Source of the DNA: Sipunculus nudus
Lineage: Eukaryota; Annelida; Sipuncula; Golfingiida; Sipunculidae
Reading direction: 5' to 3'
Assembly (NCBI GenBank): GCA_026874595.1
Contig: CM049318.1
Coordinates: 47,910,456-47,974,455, forward strand
DNA: 64,000 nucleotides
In this document: piece after piece, positions 49,001 to 60,810 of the stretch
How the letters are laid out: each line of letters begins with the position of its first letter
How positions within the stretch are numbered: position 1 is the first letter of the stretch
Position numbers and translations under genes: made by a program
Notes under the pieces: generated by a model
Seen by the model: the letters and a program-made list of their open reading frames with translations, nothing else
What the model was told of the DNA's origin: nothing
The model's database searches: none

Positions 49001-50321
49001 TTACCCAGTGGTAATATAAAACTTCTTGCCAGGCCCATTATCTAAAGATGGCCACACGTCAAATCTATTGTTTCCTTTCAAGTGACAGACATTCTTTCTG
49101 GAAATGAGAAAATGTCTTCTGCCCTGTGGCTGTTTCTGGAATCTAAACCTGTGTTATGGCCATTGATGGGTGGAAATGCCAATCGGCAGTATGAAGACAT
49201 TTTTTCCTTTTTTGCAACATAAAGGTGGGATTGATCCTAATTTCCTCAAATTTCACAGTCAGTAACTTTGCCAGTGAGCCTAACTGGTATTATATTACAT
49301 TGTTTTATACCATACTCTCCTTTACACTTGCTTTTCTTTCAGTTCCATTTATGGTCCTGTCCATTATTATTTCCAGAGAAGAAAAAATACATCATTGGCA
49401 TCAATGAAACTTTCAGAATCTATATATATAGATTTTATTACTCTACATTTCAGAGAAGAAAATTTGCCATATTCATTATATGTTTCTATATTGATAAATG
49501 TCTAAGAGAGTTCCTTTTCTTTCTTTGAACCATTAAATCCAAACAGATTATTATATCCATCAGAGAAATATATTAGCTGGTCTATTCATTATTATATAAG
49601 GCGCACCTCTATCTCGGAAGTTTGGTAATTTGCTTCCCTTAATATATATATGATATCACTGAGAAGAACTGGCTAAAGGATTCTTTACAACTCTTAGTTC
49701 ACATTTTCAGATCTATTACTGAACTTAATACAGTAATATTTTAAACCTGGTTCAGCACTGCTATTGTAGTACAGCTTCCTTTCTGTACTAGAAAAGAGCT
49801 CATGCTTCAAAGAAGATTAAAACTGAAAGAAACTTGTAGGTCTTAAATTTTAACCATTAATCATTTCAATGCAAAATTTCTTGAAAGCATTCTTCAAGAG
49901 AAATAGTTTTACTTATCTTGTATCTATACATTTAAGCATGAAGAAAAGCATGAGTTATTCCAGTACATAAGACATGCTAAATTTGACCAACTTTGTTTTA
50001 TAAAATGCAAATTAATTTTTTTATTTAATTTGAACTTCATATACTTGATCATTGTCATATCTACTCTTACAGCAACTTTTTAATAGCCAGCTTAATTCAG
50101 TATTTCCCTTGCAGTGGCAACTTTGCCTTATGTCATCATATAACTGTATTATGCCTACTTATATTTATTTGTTTTGTGTACTATTAAATATCACACATAC
50201 TGTTGTTTGTTGTGTGCCTGAAACATCTATGTTTTTTTCACACTTCTCTCTGGAACCCTAATCTGATGTTTAATTCAAACAAGTCTACCACAATATTCTG
50301 CAAAAACATTTCCAAATTAAA
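46049..50321. other. Mostly featureless; one duplication and one GC-richer patch
   Basis: At 46850-47100 a ~135-bp segment is duplicated ('gcattttatagcaacgattttctacc' and its near copy at 47002). At 48060-48311 the GC content rises sharply and an 79-codon frame (48072-48311, plus) is open, but its protein is Gly/Cys/Trp-rich without a recognisable domain; it could be an exon, but I cannot support it. No other feature seen. Confidence 0.4.
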
Positions 50322-51506
50322 CTAGAATACGGGTAGTCGACAAGCGACTACATGTATCCGCCTAAATCAGAGTGGAACGGGTGAAGTGAGGCATGGATTA
50401 AGTGGCAAGGGGAAATAGAGTGAAGTGTTGCATATTAGCATGGATGTCTGCAGCCAAATTGTGTATGAAGGTTGCCCCCCCTACCACAAAATCCAGAAAG
50501 CCGTCCCAGTTGTATACATATGCAAAATTTAAGGCAAATAAGTCAAACCACTACATGTATATGAGTGATTTTAGCCCATGGCAGACAATCAGATGGACGC
50601 TGAGCTAAAATGGTTGCAGGTGACGGCACCAGTTTTGCGTATGATAAAGAGCTATGTGAGAACAATACACATGCAAAATTTTGGCCCCAATCGGTCAAAC
50701 GGTTCCCAAGATATGAGCTTGGATGTCTGCTGCATAAACTAGAATGCAGGTGGCTCCACCTGTCATAAAATCAAGAGAGCTGTCGGGGATGTATAAACCT
50801 GCAAAATTTTAGCCAGATATGTCAAACCACTGCCGAGATATGAGTGATTTTATCCCATGGCAGACAAACAGACAGGAGCTGTGCAAACATGGTTGCAGGT
50901 GGCGCCACCATTTTTTGTGTATGTTATAAAGCTCTCAAAGGGCTACATTTGTGCAAAAAAATTTTCCTGATCAGTCAAACGGTTCCCAAGATATGACCTT
51001 GGATGTCTCCAGCGTAAACGTGAATGTAGGTGGCGCCACCTGTCACAAAATCAGAAAAGCTATCCAGGATGTATACGCATGCCAAATTTCAGGTGAATTA
51101 GTCAAGTCACTGCAGAGATATGAGTGATTTTAACCCAAGGCAGACGAACAGATGGACACTGTGCAAACATGGTTGCAGGTGGCGCCACCATTTTTTGTGT
51201 ATGTTATAAAGCTCTCCAAGGGCTACATTTGTGCAAAAAAATTTTCCTGATCCGTCAAACGGTTCCTGAGATATGAGGGTTTATGTGTGGAAACAGACGC
51301 ACAAACGGACCCAGAGCGCAGAGGAAAGGTCAGAGGTCAAAATAAAATCGGGGCGCAGCAGTTCACATGTGACCCGAACATAATCCCGGGTTTCGTAAAA
51401 TTCCGCCCAGTGGTTACGGAGGAGTTCTCCGGAAACCTACGCGGCGGCGGCGGCGGCGTGCAGCTGAAAACATAGTATCCGCAAAACTCTGTTTTGGCGG
51501 ATACAA
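50322..51506 (-). mobile_element. Family A Helitron-like element, full length
   Basis: The 3' end (left) reads CTAG, seven bases, then the hairpin GTAGTCG-acaag-CGACTAC (50333-50351) and GTATCCGCC (50354-50362). The 5' end (right) has the exact inverted copy GGCGGATAC (51496-51504) within a hairpin GTATCCGCAAAAC...GTTTTGGCGGATAC, preceded by a CGG-rich tract (51439-51457). The core has ~290-bp repeats and three perfect GGTGGCGCCACC sites (50898, 51029, 51178). No protein frame. Confidence 0.87.
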
Positions 51507-52696
51507 TTATATTTAATTATTTACAACTGTCTGCATCAGTATTCTTCATCTCTTCATGTTAGATGGGAGATGTGTACATATAAAAGTGTATGGAAATAAT
51601 ATCAAGTATGTCTTGAGAATAGAAACATATTTTAGACATCCTGGCTAAAGAAAAGCAAGAATGAACCAACAAGGGCAGGTTCAGTTGGCCAGCCCTGCAA
51701 TGCAGATGTTACTGCAAGACAGTCAATTCAAATGATGGGTTTTCTCAATAGTGGCCTGGCTGTCGTCCATTTTATCACCAGGACCACCTGCTGCTGGGGC
51801 TTTCTTAGGTGACTCCCCTGGCCTAAACTATTTATAGTTCTCATTCCCCTGCAACTATCACCAACACCATATGTCTCAGTATGTAAATACACTGGTTTTA
51901 TGTTTCTTGGATAAAAACATCAAGCTAAACATAGTTTGAAGATATAAAATAAATCTCAGCTGTAGTGGTTTTTCTCTTTTTTCATTTACTGGCATATGTT
52001 GGGAAACATGCCTGAAAGCTTTTATGAATTTGTCTCTTCTATGGTTATATTTAATATTTTAAACTATTTTTGAACAGGTGTGATGGGCAAGCTTGAAAAT
52101 TAATTCTATTCATTACTTTTTACATTGATTGTCTAAACAGATTTTCTGTTATTCATAATCAAGGTTCTATCTATGTATTTTCTGAATTTATGGTTTCCTG
52201 TTTACCAGGCTGAAGTGCTATTTCATATGGGAAGCCTGGCAAAGTTATGACTAGGTTTTTCAACCTTTAACAAATCAAATATTTTGTACAGTTGATTAAG
52301 CTATATCTATGATAATTATGTAATACCTGAAATCCAGTGATGAGAAACTGACATGTCACAACTAATACAATTTGGCAGTCTAAAAATTATCAGTAAAAAT
52401 ATCACAGCACTGAATGTGCCTGATAACTATGATGAAAATTTGATGAAATCTTAAAATATAGAAAAAAAAGTTAAAGGTATTTTATATCATTGTATTTGAA
52501 AATGTAAAATGTAAATGCTACTGCCTATTGGAAATATTATCAGTATTTTTACTCTGTCCTGCATATATAATAAAATTTCTCTTGGCTCCACATGTATGTG
52601 ATGCTGTATGTGTACACTCACTACATACATGCGATAAATAGGTGCTTTTTTTTCTCTGTTGAGACAAGATAGAAAAAGGACTCACAATCATGTTAA
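51507..52696. other. No recognisable feature
   Basis: AT-rich spacer, no gene or repeat recognised. Confidence 0.5.
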
Positions 52697-55134
52697 AACA
52701 AGGCCTACAGGCCTAATGAGAACCTGTGCATATGGATATGCACCAGGTATAATGTTGTAATGCTGAACCACTACTTTTCATATATATGAACAATGCAAGT
52801 ACTAAACATTTTGAACAAGAAACAATACACAAACATCACTGCTGAAATTCTGGCATGGGTGCACACAACACAAAAATTATTGTAGGTGGCACCACCAGTC
52901 TTGTATAAGACAAAGCTATTTGACATGTACAAATATGCCCACTTTCAGGCTGATATATCAAATTCTTCTGTAGTATTAAGCAGGCAAATATACTTTGCAA
53001 AAGTCATTGTAGATGGCGACACCTGTCTCGTGAACGTGAAAGCCATTAAAGACACATAGACAGGTCAGAATATCAGGCCAATACATCAAACTTACCTTGA
53101 GTCTGATGCACGGGGCTGACTAGGCTTAGGTGAGAAAGGCCGTTGCCCCGAGTGTACTGTGACAAATTACTAGCTCAGGCTACTGCACTGAGTGAACTCT
53201 TGACCTGCACCTGGCTAGACTGAGTGATCTTTTGACCTGTACCTGGCTGCACTGAGTGAACTCTTGACCTTTTGCATAATCTGACACAGTTGGCAGTCTG
53301 CCAAAGCTATAAATAAATCCAGGCTGACCTTTTGCCTATTGTCAAATCTGAAATAGTAGCCACACAATTGCATAAGCTCACAGATTGGCTCCATATGCAG
53401 CCCTGAGGGGCATAACACCCATGAGGTGATCACATGATACTCATGAGGTGATCGCATGCTTCCCATGAGATGATCACATGCTGCCCATGAGGTGATCACA
53501 TGCCTTGTGCTTGGCTGCACTGATTGAACTCTTGACCTATATTTGGCTGCACTGAATGAACTCTTGATCTGTTGCCAAATCTGAAACAGTTGGCAGTTTC
53601 TCAACCTATTCAAGAAAAATACACAATCTTGGCCTGTTATGTAACTCTGCTAAAATTTATCCAACACAAACCATTTGAACAAACTTGAGAGGGCTCGCCT
53701 CTGGGATCATTTCTGTAAAATATTGAACAATTTGGCTGGACTTTTTACAAGAAGAAGACTTTTAAAAGTTTTTTTCAGCTTTTTCCTTGTAAAATCTAAG
53801 TAAATGCAGATAGCAAAAATAAGCTGAATCCATCAACATTTGATATGTGACTGATAATTGCAAAACATTTGGGGATGGTAGATCCTTTTATTCCTGAGAA
53901 ATTATGAGTTAGTGTACAGATGATATGTAATATCATAAATCTACATTTTTTAAAAGCTTTCAAAAAACATTCTTGTCAATATTTTCCATAGATAACTTGA
54001 AATCTAAATGTCTAGAGGCATGATGTAATGGATGCTGATAAACTGGTGCTAGGCTAGATGTATCTGCTTCACACAGCTAACATATTTGGTAAAATGACTC
54101 AATTTAATCTTTATAATTCAGCCAAAATTCATTTTTTGGAACCATAAAAGACAATTATTATAAGAATGATTCAGGGAATTATTCTTGCAAAATATTAAAC
54201 AAAATGGACTCAGTATCATCATCAGTCAAAAAACGTTTTGTAGGTTTATAACTCATATGGGAAAATACAGCAAAATGGCAAAGTTCAGCTTCCCATAACT
54301 CAGCCAAAAATCATTGAATCAAAACCATTTGAACAAACTTGAATTATCAACATCTAAGGATAATTAATGTGTGAGATTTAAGAATTTGGCCCAGTGGTTT
54401 TTGAGAAGAAGATTTTTGTAGCCACTTAGCTAAAATGGGCTGTTATGGCATATGACTAAATTCAGCTTCCCATAACTTAGCCAAAAATCACTGAACTGAG
54501 ACCATTTGAACAAACTTCAGAAAACACTACCCTAGGATCATTTCTGTGCGATATTAAACAATTTGGCCACTTCGTTTCAGAGAAGAAGTTATTTGTAGCT
54601 GTCAGTATGATACGGGCACTGATGACCCCCGTACAAAAAAGGCCGATGCAGGTGGCGCCACCAATACCTCAATTTCAGATATAACTCATGTGACCAACAT
54701 TGGCATAAAATTTGGTGATGATAGCTCAAGCCATTTCTGAGATTGTAATTTTAGTATGCTTTTTTGGACAGAAGACTAAGTTCAACTTCCTGTAACTTGG
54801 CCAAAAATCACCGAACTTAAACCATTCGAACAAACTTGAGAGAGATTGTTCCAGGAATCATTTCTTTTAAATATTGGACAATTTGGCTGAACAGATTCGG
54901 AGAAGAAGATTTTTTAAGCTTTTTTAGCTTTTTCCCTATAAAATCTAAGAAAATGCAGTTAGCCAAAAAATAAGCAATATCGGATAGAGTTTTTTAGATG
55001 ACTAATTTTATGCATAAAATTTCCTGTTGCTAATTCTTGCCATTTTCAAGATAGTAGGGGTTAACGTACAGACGACGGACGATGGACGCCAGACGACGCC
55101 ACACCATCGCATAAGCTCACAGGTTCGCTAAAAA
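52697..55134 (-). mobile_element. Family B Helitron-like element, full length
   Basis: Close paralogue of 8887-11186, with the same ends: AACA plus AGGCCTACAGGCCT at left, CACAGGTTCGCTAAAAA at right. Differences include an extra ~100 bp near 53330-53430, an extra ~150 bp near 53960-54110, and one copy instead of three of the 177-bp unit. GGTGGCGCCACC at 54651-54662. No coding frame. Confidence 0.87.
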
Positions 55135-55420
55135 TGGTTTCATCTGCCTAACAGAACATAATATTCACCATAGTATTCACATTTAACATATATTCATTGA
55201 CTCTGAAGTCCAGGATATAACCAAGGCCTATTTATAAATGTATAATAAAACAAAAAGATATACTTTGGACTGGCTACTGGTTTTCAATTTAATACACATT
55301 TTAAATTTATTAGCTGAAATCAAAGAATCTGTGAAACTGATGAAAAATTCATCATACGCAGTTTCAGTTGGAACTAGGATATAAACAATATCATTATGCT
55401 AATTATCAAAGATATCTAAA
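55135..55420. other. No recognisable feature
   Basis: AT-rich spacer between the B and D elements. Confidence 0.5.
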
Positions 55421-57388
55421 TTTTTAGCTCAGCTGACTGAAAGTCAACTGAGGTATAGGAATGGCGCTTTGTCCATCTTCCGTCTGGTCATCCGTTAGCA
55501 GGGCACAAATCTTAACTGCTGGTCCTAGAAACTTCTAAGTGAACATCCAAGGAGGTCAATAAAAAATCTTCTTGGAAACCTGAAATTTGGTCACTGTGAC
55601 CTATATCTGCCGAGCTATGGGGCTTGAAAGTACCCCCCAGAATAATCAAATTATAATACAAACCTCCAATATCTTGATAATTAATGCATGGATTGTCATG
55701 AATCTTGCTTTGAATATTCACCATGACCAGTTTTGTCAGTTCCCAAAAAGTGGTGGCACCACATGTATTTTTTGTTATTTTAAGGAATATTTTTCTATTT
55801 TTTTTTACTATAAAATGACAACAATTACGTCAGTTTCTCAGCTGTAATTACATCTAGTGTTCCAAAACCTGGTGTGTATATTGATCACAAGTGGATGCCA
55901 TATAGTAATCTGTGTCTGTCTGTCTGTTTAGCTGTCTGTCTATCCATCCGTCCATCCACACAAATTTGTTTCCAGATGATAACTCCAGGTTGTATTGACA
56001 CATGGATTTCAAACTAAACTTACGTATGGCCAACCACTATAGCAAGAACCTATATGATTTTGGGGTCAGGAGGTCAAAGGTCAAGGTCACAGGACTCACT
56101 TATTTAGAAAGATTATGGCTGCATTTTAAGCCAAGCTTTTCATCCCAAACTCTCCATTTTGCGCATTTAGCTGACTTGCCAGTATTTGGAGAGCATACAT
56201 GAATTTGGGGTCACATGGTCAAAGGTCAAGGTCACAGGGGCCATCTGTTCACAAATTATTTTCCAGATGATAACTCCAGTTTAGTTTGACATATTGGTTT
56301 CAAACTAAACTTATATATGACTAGCCACTAGAGTAAGAACCGTGTCGATTTTTGTGTCCAACGGTCAAAGATCAAGGTCACAGGACTCATTCCTTTTAAG
56401 AGAATGCCTGCATTTGATGCCAAACTTTTCATCGCAAACCTTCAATCTTCAAGATATTTCTAACCTGCCAATAGTCGAAGATTCTGTTCAATTTTTGGGT
56501 CATGAGGTCAAAGGTCAAGGTCACAGTACCCACTTATTTAGAAAGATTGTGGATGCATTTTAAGCCAATCTTTTCATCCCAAACCATCCATCTTGCACAT
56601 ATAGCTGAGCTGCCAATAGGGGAAGAACCTCATTGATTTGGGGGTTACAAGGTCAAAGGTCATGGTCACAGGGGCCCATCTGTCCACATATTTGTTTCTG
56701 GATGATAACTCCAGTTTGGATGGACACATTGGTTTCAATTTTGACTTATATATGACCCACCAATAATGTAAGAACCCTTTTAAGGGTCCAAAGGTCAAGG
56801 TCATAGGACCAACTTCTTTAAGAGATTGTTGATGTATTTTTAGCCATAATTTCTGTCCCAAACCTTCTATCTTCCAGATGATGCTCATCTGCCAATAGTG
56901 GAAGTAACTTATGGATTTTGGGGTCACAAGGTCAAAGGTCAAGGTCATAGGGGCCATATATCCACATATTAGTTTCCAGATGATAACACCAGTTTGGTTT
57001 GAAATATTGGTTTAAACTTGACTTATACATGGCCCATCACTAAAGTAATTGATTCATGGGTCATGAGATCAAAGGTCAAGGTCACAGGACCCACTACTTT
57101 AGAAAGATTGTGGATGCATTTTAAGCCAAACTTTTCATCTCAATCCTTCCATCATTGACATGTGGTGCACCTGCCAATAGGAAGTTTCCTTTTGATTTTG
57201 GGGTCACTAGGTCAAAGGTTAAGGTCACAGGGCCCATCCATTCACAATTAGTTTATTTGATGAGAACTCCAGTGTTGGTAGATAGGTTGGCTTCAAACTG
57301 ATTACAGGACCAATATTTTGGAAAACCTCATAAAAATATATCCTTACAGACAAAAGCAGCTGAGCGTTGTGACCCATGGGTCCCTAGT
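55421..57388 (+). mobile_element. Family D Helitron-like element, long form, full length
   Basis: Starts TTTTTAGCTCAGCTGACTG (55421) and ends CAGCTGAGC (57357-57365), then GACCCATGGGTC and CCTAGTT. The core has ~240-bp repeats each carrying AGGTCAAAGGTCAAGGTCA and 'gatgataactccagtttgg', quite unlike the 338-bp core of the other D copies even though the ends match. The frames 56002-56202 and 56574-56957 are repeat artefacts. Confidence 0.85.
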
Positions 57389-57729
57389 TATATATTCAAT
57401 TTGACATACAATAAAAAAAACAAAGGACCCACATGGTTTTCAACTTCTCAATCCATGAACATCACACTTCTCAAGCAATACATCACTTTTTGACACATAT
57501 TATATAATAAGCAGTTTTATGTCTATAATAACTGCAAAATGTAACAACAGTCTGGCTACATAATAAGAAATTGACATAGAAAATGATCAAATTAATCTTG
57601 TTTATTTAACCTGTCAATTTTAGGGGAAAGAGGGCTTGTGAAATTTAACAACTTTATGTCATATTTCTGAAGAACTGCATGGATAAATTCCGTTCAAATT
57701 TGACATGTTTACAGGGATATATGTGTCAT
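57389..57729. other. No recognisable feature
   Basis: AT-rich spacer. Confidence 0.5.
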
Positions 57730-59040
57730 TATTTTGATAATTTGATCCCATGGTAATTTTATTATTATTCAATATCCTTCAACACCCAGAAATAAGTCTG
57801 ACTTTCATGGTGCTCAAAAGCATGCTTCCTTTGTGTAGCTCACAGAATATAGGTCACTGTGTTCTTGCTTTTGGTTTAAAAGGACAGTTTACTAGGCTCT
57901 GTCTAGATATTTGATAAGAAATTTCAAGGTCTAATTTGTGGACCTATAAAGGACAGAGAGCTGCCCAGTGGAAGGAGAATAGATGTCAAAGCCCTGATCC
58001 CGATTGGTGATTGGTCCAGACCAGATCCCGATCAGAATTTAGTCTGGCCTAAATTCCGATTTTCAAATAATAACAAATAGAATGACTCCCTGTTTAATCA
58101 TTTGATGGTTATGGTAACCCATCCCCTTATCCAGGTCATACCTTAATTCTACTTACTATTTTTAATTATCAAATCAGTGTAAAATTATTTATATTTATAA
58201 CATGTTTTTGTTTATTTCAGATACAGAATTAATTATTTTGATTCATACATACATGATGCATACAGGTAATGCAAGCCAGAAAAAGAATTATTTATTATAT
58301 TTTGTTTAACATATTTTGAATTTTTTCCAAAGGTTAACTTGTGACTGAAAAGTCAGTAGTATTCTTTTGTACCATTAATTAATTAATGTCAGGTATTCAG
58401 TTCTACTGTTACAACGGGGAATTAGGGGAGTACTTTCCTGGCCATAACACAGTCACACAGCCCATAAGGTGAATAACTGAGACAGTCAAAGTTAGATATT
58501 GTGCTGCTTTATTTCCAGTTGTCTTGGTTTACATGATGATGATGGCGTGGGTCTGTCTGCCAGTTCTAAAATATTGCGTTAAAATCAGTAAATAAATATA
58601 ATAAATATTAATATTACCACATAACACTACTAACATTCACTTGTTAAACTATGTATTTGAAGTTTAAATTGGCATAAATAAAATTTTGTCATGATGAAAT
58701 TAGATAATATTTATTTATGTCAACTCACAGTCTGAATCAGGATTTGGGCTGGACCAGATCCTAATCGGTGTTGGGGCTGGTCATAATCCCAATCGGATTT
58801 GGTTTGGACCAATCAGACCAATCAGGATTCAGTACAGCCTAAACCACAATCGAGATCTGGTCCAGTACTGATCCAGCCCAGATCCCGATCAGGGTTATAA
58901 GGCTGGACTGATATCAAATGGGGATCTTTAGGGGGATTTTCAGGTCTATGGTAAAACAGCATTCTCCAACAGACTTATATTTCAGGTTTGCCAAAGTTGG
59001 GTTTTGGTTTCAAGTATGTGAAAGACAGCTGAGCTAAAAA
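57730..59040 (-). mobile_element. Decayed D-like piece with an inserted element
   Basis: The right edge AAAGACAGCTGAGCTAAAAA resembles a D 5' end, and 57835-57860 has 'gctcacagaatataggtcactgtg' as in other D copies. About 57979-58903 is an insert (separate entry). The left edge is approximate. Confidence 0.45.
57979..58903. mobile_element. Insert with repeated CCAGATCCCGATC-type motifs, class unknown
   Basis: Both ends carry clustered CCAGATCCCGATCAG and TGATTGG words around an AT-rich centre (58065-58735). The outer ends are roughly inverted: CCCTGATCCCGAT at left, CCCTGATCGGGAT at right as reverse complement. Target duplication not clear. Subterminal motif clusters suggest a DNA transposon derivative. 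No gene inside. Confidence 0.5.
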
Positions 59041-59684
59041 TAACAAAATGTATGTTGTAACACATATGGTATATACATCCTTACACAAGTTTCTACAATT
59101 TATGTTAAATACATGCATGTGGAAAATTCAATAATAATTTGGAACAGTCTTGGATCATAATTTAAAGGCAAGATCCTAATTTTTTTCTGTAAATCTATCT
59201 ACAAGTAATAGGAATGTATGGTACAGGGCAGGTCTTAGCAATGTTAATTCAGATTGGTGGCGAAGTATGCACCAATTTAAATGTATCATTATTGAATTTA
59301 AGCTCATGATAGTCATCATGAAATGTTGATTTAAGTAAAAAGTTAAATTTGTCTCTCATTGAACTAAGAAATAGGAACGCCTGTACCTGGTTCTGATCAC
59401 TGAGGGCAACACCTACTTTCCATGTTTAAGTACAGGCCACTCTCCCTGCCACTCTACACAAATTACACATCTCTTTAGCAGACCATTTAACAATTGCTAT
59501 GCAGTTTTTAACCATCATAAAATTCATGAAAAACCATGCCCTTGACCTGGCTCAGTAAATCACAGTTTAATGTCATGTGAATAAAGGAGCAGCTTCATGC
59601 ACAGAGAGAGCCAGGTCAGATCAGCATCAATGTTTGAGAGCTGTTCAGTGATGATGCAATGAAGACTTGTATGTGATGGCTTAC

Positions 59685-59862
59685 CGTACAGGTGATATAT
59701 GTCCTCATCAGTATCATCGACAGGAACACAATGTGTGGCCTGTAGGTCATAAATAAGCCACCGTGTACTGTTAATGTGACAATTTAAATGCATCATAGCT
59801 TTAATCCTCCAGGGTATCTTGGGTAACTTCACAGGCAGTGGAGCAAATCTTCCAGCAGAATC
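59685..59862 (-). CDS. Candidate host exon, product unknown
   Basis: On minus, an open stretch of 59 codons plus one base runs from an AG acceptor-like site (TTAAG, then GATTCT) to a good donor (TACG|GTAAGC). The peptide has mixed composition (for example IPWRIKAMMHLNCHINSTRW and then an acidic VDDTDEDIYHLY), unlike repeat-derived frames nearby, and it lies outside any repeat I can identify. There is no polypyrimidine tract of note before the acceptor, and I recognise no domain. It could be a chance frame. Confidence 0.25.
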
Positions 59863-60810
59863 CTTAAGCCTACCAGCATATTAGATATATTGCAAGCTTC
59901 TCAATATGGACATGCATGTAATCATATATTTACTGTTCTCACTTACTCATAAAACATGTGCAATAAGACCAATGTATCCAGTTTATTTCTGGAATATTAT
60001 CATCTCATATTACATATATATTTTATACAATCATACCCACATCTATTGGCTCATTTAATATATATACCAATCCTCTCATGGTTAAAAATATAATCAGACT
60101 TTAATATTCAGTCTGGCAGATTGCTTTACAATTTAACAGTCTGTGATACTATTCCACTTTTTACTTGCCCTTTTTCCTGTTTTGGGTTCATAATGCTTCA
60201 AATGATCTGAAAAAAGCCTTTAATACTTTCATACAATTGCTTCAAAAGCCAATACGACATTTTAATACAATTATTTCCACATAAGTAAATTAGCAATTAC
60301 CCTAATATGTTCAAATCCCTGGCTTTATTGTTTCATCTCCAGTTAAACATACATTACATCAGCATATTGTCTCTGTGTTATATGTAATATATGTAATAAC
60401 TGATAGTCATTTTCTGTTAGAAGCAACTGGATGTCATTTTCTGAAAATGGGAAGTCACTCAGTTCTACCATTAATGTTCCATAAATGATGAGAAGAAATT
60501 TAACTGATGGAAGCTGTTTTGAAAACCAGAGTACACCAGGTTTATGGAACACATGCACCATACTGGATCTCTTCTGAGAACCTTTTATGATTAATATTAA
60601 GTTATAAAAGCACTGCCCTGCAATACACATGCCCTAAACATAAAGTTCAAGTTGGCAGCTGTTGTGTCCAAAGACTGTTAGGGACCATTATAAACTGTCA
60701 TGCTGCATGCAACAAAGAAGAGTTACTTAGAAAATAATTATACAATAATTTACATATTCAGTCTAGCCAAGATGGCCTTAACAAGTGATATTATTTTGTT
60801 GACTGTTGTG
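59863..60810. other. No firm feature
   Basis: AT-rich. A second minus frame at 60343-60630 begins near a TTGCAG acceptor-like site (about 60613) and could be another exon of the same unit, but its composition (Leu/Ile-rich) is not persuasive. Confidence 0.35.

Noticed and set aside
60343-60630. 95-codon minus frame as a gene
   Set aside because: An acceptor-like site is present but the peptide is hydrophobic and of low complexity in codon choice; no domain recognised.
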